From positions 558,001-622,000 of the forward strand of contig NZ_FONV01000005.1 in the NCBI RefSeq assembly GCF_900113015.1: a stretch of DNA of 64,000 nt, given 5' to 3'. Under the pieces are notes generated by a model, which was not told where the DNA came from, did not search any database, and saw nothing but the letters and a program-made list of their open reading frames with translations. Below are positions 57,265-64,000 of the stretch, one piece after another. How positions within the stretch are numbered: the stretch's first letter is position 1; every line of letters begins with the position of its first letter. A program made the translations under genes and the position numbers. The stretch comes from Actinoplanes philippinensis (GTDB taxonomy: Bacteria; Actinomycetota; Actinomycetes; Mycobacteriales; Micromonosporaceae).

Positions 57265-57918
57265 ATGACGCAGGAGAAAACAGTGCGGGCAGACACGGGC
57301 GAGCGGCGGCGCGACGCCGAGCGCACCCGCACCGAGCTGCTCGACGTGGCCACCGAGGAGTTCGCCGACCGCGGCTACAGCGGGGCCAGAGTGGACGAGA
57401 TCGCCGCCCGTACCAGGACGACGAAGCGGATGATCTACTACTACTTCGGCGGCAAGGAGCAGCTCTACCTGGCGGTTCTGGAACGGGCGTACGCCGAGAT
57501 CCGCGCCGCCGAGCGGACCGCCGACGTCGGCCATCTCGACCCGGTCGCGGCCGTCCGCCGGCTCGCCGAGGTCACCTTCGACCACCACGAGGCGCACCCC
57601 GCGTTCATCAAGCTCGTCGGCGTCGAGAACGCGCAGCAGGCCAAGCACATGAACCACGTGGCCCGGCTCGTCGACCTCAACAGCTCGGCCGTCGACCTGC
57701 TCCGCGAGGTGCTCGACAGGGGCCACGACGAGGGCCTCTTCCGCGCCGACGTCGACGCCCTCGACGTCCACATGATGATCAGCTCGTTCTGCTTCTTCCG
57801 CGTCGCCAACCGCCACACGTGGGGCGCGCTCTTCGACCGGGACCTGCTCGACCCGCAGCGTCGGGAGCACTACCGCACGATGCTCGGCGATCTGGTGACC
57901 GGCTATCTACGAAAGTGA
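57265..57918 (+). CDS. TetR-family regulator
   Basis: A 217-residue repressor. The N-terminal helix-turn-helix is RTELLDVATEEFADRGYSGARVDEIAARTRTTKRMIYYYFGGKEQLYLAVLERAY in layout, that is, the classic TetR pattern at about 22-72. The C-terminal domain is helical, with HEAHPAFIKLVGVEN in the RutR/YcdC-type position. It precedes the dehydratase gene by 7 nt and probably senses a pathway intermediate such as shikimate, quinate or protocatechuate. Confidence 0.9.
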   Translation: MTQEKTVRADTGERRRDAERTRTELLDVATEEFADRGYSGARVDEIAARTRTTKRMIYYYFGGKEQLYLAVLERAYAEIRAAERTADVGHLDPVAAVRRLAEVTFDHHEAHPAFIKLVGVENAQQAKHMNHVARLVDLNSSAVDLLREVLDRGHDEGLFRADVDALDVHMMISSFCFFRVANRHTWGALFDRDLLDPQRREHYRTMLGDLVTGYLRK

Positions 57919-57925
57919 GTCCCGC

Positions 57926-59719
57926 ATGCGCCGGTCGATCGCCACCGTCTGTCTCTCCGGAACCCTCGACGACAAGCTGACGGCGGCGGCCGCGGCCGGA
58001 TTCGACGGCATCGAGCTGTTCGAGAACGATCTCGTGGTGTCGCCGACGGCGCCGGCCGAGGTCCGCAAGCGATGCGACGACCTCGGGCTCAGCATCGATC
58101 TGTACCAGCCGTTCCGCGACCTGGACTCCACTGACGACGGACTGTTCCGGAGGAGTCTGGAGAGGGCCGAGCGCAAGTTCGACGTGATGGCCGCCCTCGG
58201 CGTGGACACCGTGCTGGTCTGCTCGTCGGTCGCCCCGGCCGCCGCCGACGATGACGACCTGATCGCCGCCCAGCTCACCGAACTCGCCGGCCGTGCCCAG
58301 GCCCGCGGGATGCGGATCGCCTACGAGGCGCTGGCGTGGGGGCGGCACGTCTCCACCTGGGACCGGTCGTGGCGGATCGTGCGGCGCGCCGGCCATCCGG
58401 CGCTCGGGCTCTGTCTCGACTCGTTCCACGTGCTGTCCCGCGAGGTCAGCCCGGCCGGGATCGCGGAGATCACCCCCGGCAAGATCTTCTTCCTGCAGCT
58501 GGCCGACGCGCCGCACCTGAGCATGGACGTGCTCCAGTGGAGCCGGCACCACCGCCTCTTCCCCGGCCAGGGCGCCTTCGACCTGCCCGCTTTCGTCCGC
58601 CTGGTCCTCTCCGCCGGCTACGACGGCCCGCTGTCGCTGGAGGTCTTCAACGACGTCTTCCGCCAGTCCGACCCGGCCCGCACGGCCGTCGACGCGATGC
58701 GCTCGCTGATCGGCCTGGAGGACGCGCTCGCGGTACGCCACCTCCCCGGGGCTCCCGAGCTGGCCGGCCACGCCTTCACCGAGTTCGCCGTCGACGGCAA
58801 CTCCGGCCCCGAACTCCGCTCCGCCCTGCGCGGCCTCGGCTTCACCCACACCGGCCAGCACCGCACCAAACCCGTAGAACTCTGGGAGCAGGGAACCGCC
58901 CGGATCGTCCTGAACAGCGCCGTGACCCGCCCCGGCCCGGCCGCCATCAGCGCTTTCGCGGTCACCTCCACCGATCCGGGCCGTTCGGTGACCCGCGCCG
59001 GGGCACTCCTGGCGCCGGCCCACCCGAACGTCCGCGAGCCCGGCGAAACCGAACTCGCCGCGATCACCGCCCCCGACGGCACCAGCGTCTTCGTGACCCC
59101 GCCCGGCGACGGATGGCGCGCCGACTTCCTCCCCACCGGCGTCCCGGCCGGACCGGGCGCCGGCCTGCTGACGGTCGACCATCTCGGGCTGGCGCAGCCG
59201 TTCGACCACTTCGACGAGGCGGGCCTCTTCTACCACTCGGTGCTGGGCCTGGACCATCTCGCCACCGAGGAGTACGCCGCCCCCTTCGGCCTGATGCGCT
59301 CCCGCGCCGTCGCGAACACGTCCCGCACCGTCCGGGTCGCCCTCACGGTGGCCCTGCTGCGCCGCGGCGAATGGGCGCCCGCGGTCGCCGACCCGCAACA
59401 CGTCGCCTTCACCACCGACGACATCGTCGCCACCGCCGCGGCCCTCACCCTGCCGCCTCTGCCGGTGCCCGACAACTACTACGACGACCTGATCGCCCGC
59501 TTCGCCCTGGACGCCGATCTCGTCGCCACCCTGGCCCGGCACGGCATCCTCTACGACCGGGACCCGTCCGGCCACGAACTGCTCCACCTCTACACCCCGG
59601 TCTACGGCGGCCGCGTCTTCTTCGAGATCGTCGAACGCCGCCCCGGCTACGACCGCTTCGGCGAGCCCGACGCCCCGGTCCGCATGGCCGCGCAACGTCA
59701 CCGTCGCTTGAACCCATGA
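57926..59719 (+). CDS. qsuB: 3-dehydroshikimate dehydratase, two-domain QsuB type
   Basis: Converts 3-dehydroshikimate to protocatechuate. The 597-residue chain has an N-terminal sugar-phosphate-isomerase-like TIM barrel (about 1-275; GFDGIELFENDLV, ALGVDTVLVCSSVAP, MRIAYEALAWGRHVSTW, GLCLDSFHVLSRE, GPLSLEVFNDVFRQ). The metal ligands are Glu/Asp/Gln/Glu of those strands. A C-terminal hydroxyphenylpyruvate dioxygenase-like vicinal-oxygen-chelate region (about 325-590; LTVDHLGLAQPFDHFDEAGLFYHSVLGL, then FFEIVERRPGYDRFGEPDAPVR) follows. This two-domain form is the known QsuB architecture. ATG 57926 overlaps nothing and follows the TetR stop by 7 nt. Confidence 0.88.
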   Translation: MRRSIATVCLSGTLDDKLTAAAAAGFDGIELFENDLVVSPTAPAEVRKRCDDLGLSIDLYQPFRDLDSTDDGLFRRSLERAERKFDVMAALGVDTVLVCSSVAPAAADDDDLIAAQLTELAGRAQARGMRIAYEALAWGRHVSTWDRSWRIVRRAGHPALGLCLDSFHVLSREVSPAGIAEITPGKIFFLQLADAPHLSMDVLQWSRHHRLFPGQGAFDLPAFVRLVLSAGYDGPLSLEVFNDVFRQSDPARTAVDAMRSLIGLEDALAVRHLPGAPELAGHAFTEFAVDGNSGPELRSALRGLGFTHTGQHRTKPVELWEQGTARIVLNSAVTRPGPAAISAFAVTSTDPGRSVTRAGALLAPAHPNVREPGETELAAITAPDGTSVFVTPPGDGWRADFLPTGVPAGPGAGLLTVDHLGLAQPFDHFDEAGLFYHSVLGLDHLATEEYAAPFGLMRSRAVANTSRTVRVALTVALLRRGEWAPAVADPQHVAFTTDDIVATAAALTLPPLPVPDNYYDDLIARFALDADLVATLARHGILYDRDPSGHELLHLYTPVYGGRVFFEIVERRPGYDRFGEPDAPVRMAAQRHRRLNP

Positions 59720-59727
59720 GGGGGTAC

Positions 59728-59744
59728 GGCCACCCCGCGTGGCC
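59728..59744 (+). terminator. Short hairpin after the dehydratase gene
   Basis: Arms ggccac/gtggcc with a 5-nt loop, 8 nt after the stop. The remaining bases to 59847 contain nothing recognisable. Confidence 0.45.
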
Positions 59745-59847
59745 ACCGGATTCAGCCCGGCGGCCGCCGGGCGGTCCGGACCGGCCACCTGCGTCGCGGG
59801 GCAGCCACGAGCCGCCGTCGATGCGGTTGGGGGCTGCCCACGCCGTA

Positions 59848-60945
59848 CTACACCGGGTTTGCCGGACGACGGATCGCCGGACCGCGATTCCACCAGAGGG
59901 AAAGGCCCACGGCCGCGCTGACCAGTAGCGTGCCGAGCAGCAGGAACCAGACGCTGATCTCGACGTTCTGCTTGGTGAGGCCGAATTCGCGGGGCAGGTC
60001 GCCGAGGACGTCGGTGAGCTGCTCGGCGTCCTGGGCCTTGAAGTAGCGCCCGCCGGTGAGGTCGGCGACCTCGGTCAGCGCGTCCTCGTCGATCTCCCGG
60101 TTGCCGCCGCCCCGCCCGCCGCCGCCACCGCCGAACCCGCCGCCGCCGAATCCGCCGCCGGTGAACGCCGAGTCGCCGCTGACCTGCTCGGCGGTGCAGA
60201 CCATCTGCTTGGGCTCGGTGGTGCCGAACCCGATCGTGTAGACGCGCAGCCGCCGGGCCGCGGCCTGTTCGGCGGCGGTGACCGGGGCGACGCCGGTGGT
60301 GTTCGACCCGTCGGTGAGGACGACGATGGTGTCCGGCTCGAAGTCGGCTCCGGTGCCGTCGGGGACTGTCCCGTTGAGGTCGACGCCGGTCTTGGCGACG
60401 TCCGGGTTGATCTCGGCGATCGCGTCGATCGAGGTGAGGATGGCCTGGCCGATCGCCGTGCCGCGAGCCGTCTTGAGGCCGGCGATCGCGTCGAGCAGCG
60501 GGTCCTTGTCGGCGGTCGGCGGCACCAGCAGGCCGGCGATCCCGGAGAAGGCGACCAGACCGATCTTCGTGTCGCCCTCCTGCGCCTCGACGAACTCGCG
60601 GGCCGCGTCGACCGCGACGGCCAGCCGGTTCGGGGCGATGTCGGTGTTGCACATCGAGCCGGACACGTCGATGGCCAGCAGGATCGTGGTGTCGTTGGAC
60701 GGGACCGCGACCGACGCCTGCGGCCGGGCGATGCCTCCGGCCAGCGCGACCAGCCCGGTCAGGAACAGGTAGACCGGGATGCGCCGGCGCCACGCGGTCC
60801 GGCCGGGCAGCGCGGCCCGGATCAGGGCGACGCTCGACACGGTGACGGCGGTCCGTTTGCGGCGCCGGTTGAACCACCAGCGAGCGAGCAGCAGCAGCGG
60901 CACCGCGAGGACCGCGGCCAGCGCCCAGGGCCAGCTCAGCGACAT
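59848..60945 (-). CDS. VWA-domain membrane protein (BatA/BatB-like), second
   Basis: A 365-residue protein with two N-terminal transmembrane helices (WALAAVLAVPLLLLARWW and VYLFLTGLVALAGGIA), then a VWA domain with AIDVSGSM, a MIDAS Thr (RGTAIG) and VVLTDGSNTTG. A Gly-rich loop (GGGFGGGGFGGGGGG, about 265-290) interrupts the domain near its end, and a C-terminal helix (WFLLLGTLLVSAAVGLSLWW) follows. ATG 60945 shares its A with the upstream stop (TGATG). The MoxR/DUF58/VWA set is thought to form a membrane chaperone-like assembly. Confidence 0.87.
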   Translation of the reverse strand: MSLSWPWALAAVLAVPLLLLARWWFNRRRKRTAVTVSSVALIRAALPGRTAWRRRIPVYLFLTGLVALAGGIARPQASVAVPSNDTTILLAIDVSGSMCNTDIAPNRLAVAVDAAREFVEAQEGDTKIGLVAFSGIAGLLVPPTADKDPLLDAIAGLKTARGTAIGQAILTSIDAIAEINPDVAKTGVDLNGTVPDGTGADFEPDTIVVLTDGSNTTGVAPVTAAEQAAARRLRVYTIGFGTTEPKQMVCTAEQVSGDSAFTGGGFGGGGFGGGGGGRGGGNREIDEDALTEVADLTGGRYFKAQDAEQLTDVLGDLPREFGLTKQNVEISVWFLLLGTLLVSAAVGLSLWWNRGPAIRRPANPV

Positions 60946-61907
60946 CAGACGATCCTTCCGTGCCAGCGGACGCCCAGCAGCCCGCCGAGCGTCAGGAGCA
61001 GCAGGGCGACCGCGGCGAACGGGGCGGTCAGCTCGAGCGGCTCCTTCTCGGTGGTCAGGCGCAGGTCGATCGACTTGGTGCTGTCGGTGAGCGCGGCGGC
61101 GTCACCGGCCTGCTGGTACGCCCCGCCGGTCACCTGCGCCACGGTGGTCAGCAGCGTCTCGTCCAGGGCGGTGCCCAGCTGGAAGCCGTCCACCTCGACG
61201 GTCGCGCCCTTGGCGGTGCCGACGCCGACGGTCTGGATCCGGACGCCGGCGGCCGCGGCGAGCTCGGCGGCGGCCTGCACGTCGGGCCCGCCGGTCTCCT
61301 CGCCGTCGGAGAAGACGACGATCGTGGCGGACGGCCAATACCCGAGATCGGGGGCGGCGCCACCCTCCTGCGGGAGCGCGACCGGTTTACCGGTGATCGT
61401 GCCGAGCGCGACCAGGATGGCCTGCCCGAGCGAGGTGCCGCCGCTGGGCGTGACCCGGCCGATCGCGGCGATCGCGGCCGCGTGGTCGTCGGTGGGCGCC
61501 TGGGTGAGCAGCGCCTGGTCGCCGAAGACGAGCACGCCGACGTCGACGCTGTCCGGCTGGTCGGTGACGAACGCCTTCGCGGCCTCCTGCGCGGCGCCGA
61601 GCCGGCTCGGGGCGACGTCGGCGGCGGACATGCTGTTGGACACGTCGAAGGCGAGCAGGACGGTGCCGGCGACGCGGGGCACGGCGACCTCGGCCTGCGG
61701 ACGGGCCAGACCGACCAGCATCACCGGGAGGGCGGCCAGGAGCAGGGCGTACGGCAGATGCTGGCGGAGCCGGCTTTTCTGCGATGCGGCGAAGCCGGCC
61801 TGACTCAGGGCTTCGGCGCGCCTTTTCTGCAGAACCACGTAACCGGCGACGGCCGCGGCGCCGACCAGGACGGCCACGCCGATGACGGCCGGGTAGAGGA
61901 AGGTCAC
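60945..61907 (-). CDS. VWA-domain membrane protein (BatA-like), first
   Basis: A 320-residue protein: a transmembrane helix (YPAVIGVAVLVGAAAVAGYVVL), a second near 55 (YALLLAALPVMLVGLA), a VWA domain with AFDVSNSM (an S-to-N change inside DxSxS still keeps the two Ser), the GGTSLGQA Thr and VFSDGEETGG, then a C-terminal helix (FAAVALLLLTLGGLLGV). The start overlaps the DUF58 gene stop by 4 nt. Confidence 0.88.
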   Translation of the reverse strand: MTFLYPAVIGVAVLVGAAAVAGYVVLQKRRAEALSQAGFAASQKSRLRQHLPYALLLAALPVMLVGLARPQAEVAVPRVAGTVLLAFDVSNSMSAADVAPSRLGAAQEAAKAFVTDQPDSVDVGVLVFGDQALLTQAPTDDHAAAIAAIGRVTPSGGTSLGQAILVALGTITGKPVALPQEGGAAPDLGYWPSATIVVFSDGEETGGPDVQAAAELAAAAGVRIQTVGVGTAKGATVEVDGFQLGTALDETLLTTVAQVTGGAYQQAGDAAALTDSTKSIDLRLTTEKEPLELTAPFAAVALLLLTLGGLLGVRWHGRIV

Positions 61908-62782
61908 CGGCGCCTCCGTCCGGAGCGGCGGACCATGTCGACCAGGGTGGCCGTCATGTCCTGGTCGGTGGTGATCCGGTGGGCGTCGACGCCGGCCCGG
62001 CGCATGCCGGCGGCCAGCTCGTCCTCGCGGGCGCCGACCTGCTCGGTGAGGCGGGCCCGCAGCAGCGGGTCGCTGGTGTCGACGAGCAGTTGCTCTCCGG
62101 TCTCGGCGTCCTCGACGAGGATCAGGCCGAGGTCGGGGAGTTCGAGTTCGGCCGGGTCGACGACGCGGATCACCACCACCTCGTGGCGGTGGGTGAGCTG
62201 GGCCAGCGGGCGGTCCCAGCCGGGGTCGCCGATGAAGTCGGACATGACGAAGACGAGGCTGCGCCGTTGCGCGGTGGTCGCCGCAGCCAAACGCAGCATG
62301 CCCGCCAAGTCGGTTGTCTTGTCCGACTTTTTCGTGACTTCTCGTGTGGCCTCACGAGCGATCCGCAGAACCTGATCCCGTCCGGCACGCGGCGGGATGA
62401 CCTTGTGGGACTGATTGTCGAACAGGATCGCCCCGACCCGATTACCACCCTGGGAGATCAGCCGCGCGATCGCCACCGCCAGATCCGAAGCGGTCGACTC
62501 CTTGCCGGCACCGAACCTCATCGAGGCCGACCTGTCGATCACCATCCAGGCGGTCATCTCCCGATCCTCGGTGTACTGCCGGACGAACGGCTCGTCGAGG
62601 CGTGCCGTCACGTTCCAGTCGATGTGCCGGACGTCGTCCTCCGGCGTATACGCCCGCAGGTCGGTGAAGTCGAGCCCGGCGCCGTGCCACACGGTCCGGT
62701 AGGAGCCCTGCAGGCGCCCGTCGAGGCGGCGCCCGAGTTTCCACTCGAGGCGCCGCAGCAGCCGGTCGGGGGCGGTGGTCAT
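61904..62782 (-). CDS. DUF58 protein of the MoxR operon
   Basis: A 292-residue soluble protein with the DUF58 signature (GSYRTVWHGAGLDFTDLRAYTPEDDVRHIDWNVTARLDEPFVRQY in layout) followed by a VWA-like fold (WMVIDRSASMRFG, FVMSDFIGDP). ATG 62782 is directly adjacent to the moxR stop. Acts with MoxR ATPase; client unknown. Confidence 0.92.
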   Translation of the reverse strand: MTTAPDRLLRRLEWKLGRRLDGRLQGSYRTVWHGAGLDFTDLRAYTPEDDVRHIDWNVTARLDEPFVRQYTEDREMTAWMVIDRSASMRFGAGKESTASDLAVAIARLISQGGNRVGAILFDNQSHKVIPPRAGRDQVLRIAREATREVTKKSDKTTDLAGMLRLAAATTAQRRSLVFVMSDFIGDPGWDRPLAQLTHRHEVVVIRVVDPAELELPDLGLILVEDAETGEQLLVDTSDPLLRARLTEQVGAREDELAAGMRRAGVDAHRITTDQDMTATLVDMVRRSGRRRR

Positions 62783-63775
<993 letters not shown>

Positions 63776-63803
63776 TCATCCATCCTTGCTCGTGTCGAAC
63801 GAA

Positions 63804-64000
<197 letters not shown>

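Overview
The window is 64 kb of very GC-rich actinobacterial chromosome with frequent GTG starts and many ATGA, GTGA and TGATG gene overlaps. The gene content (cobalamin methyltransferases, siderophore reductase, ECF sigma factor with membrane partner, STAND/WD40 ATPase, secreted lectins, type IV minor pilins) fits a Micromonosporaceae-type organism such as Actinoplanes. That assignment is an inference from content and style; no rRNA or tRNA gene was seen that could fix it. I saw no insertion sequence, prophage or CRISPR array.

Region by region. 1-4983: a cobG-cobH-cobIJ operon, cut by the left edge, whose CobG and CobIJ proteins carry repeat-built low-complexity expansions, followed by a minisatellite to about 5640. 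5774-18298: a secreted GH5-like glycosidase converging on an eight-gene minus-strand surface-polysaccharide operon (L-type lectin, GT2, GT4, GT-C membrane protein, membrane protein with long tail, Wzx-like flippase, two GT4), mostly translationally coupled. 18563-25671: dimethylglycine/sarcosine dehydrogenase-like enzyme, glycerophosphodiester phosphodiesterase, cell-surface Gly/Asn-rich protein, siderophore-interacting protein behind an iron box, and an MFS transporter. 25709-33017: a minus-strand block of STAND-WD40 ATPase, helical protein, lipoprotein, and a WXG-like protein whose 3' end is out of frame by one base at a homopolymer. 33108-42041: small Cys-rich protein, GT39-type membrane glycosyltransferase, phosphopantetheinyl transferase, glycogen phosphorylase, a small ATPase starting at CTG, quinone oxidoreductase, TauE/SafE exporter, and an ECF sigma factor with its membrane partner. 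42049-49510: six minor-pilin genes forming two paralogous three-gene cassettes; each cassette has an Ig-domain pilin, a plain PilW-like pilin and a PilX-like pilin carrying ricin-type lectin repeats. 49587-54931: polyprenyl diphosphate synthase, glutaryl-CoA dehydrogenase-like enzyme, a membrane protein, CsbD, and a secreted VWA protein with its partner. 54968-59719: a divergent quinate/shikimate catabolic locus (Nramp-fold transporter without the metal motifs, shikimate/quinate dehydrogenase, TetR regulator, 3-dehydroshikimate dehydratase) around one palindromic operator. 59848-64000: a moxR-DUF58-VWA-VWA operon headed by an HtrA-type protease cut by the right edge.

The most distinctive feature is the duplicated lectin/Ig minor-pilin operon, preceded by a motility-sigma-like -10 element. 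It suggests carbohydrate-binding type IV pili or pseudopili. The STAND/WXG block and the Nramp-like transporter in a shikimate locus come next.
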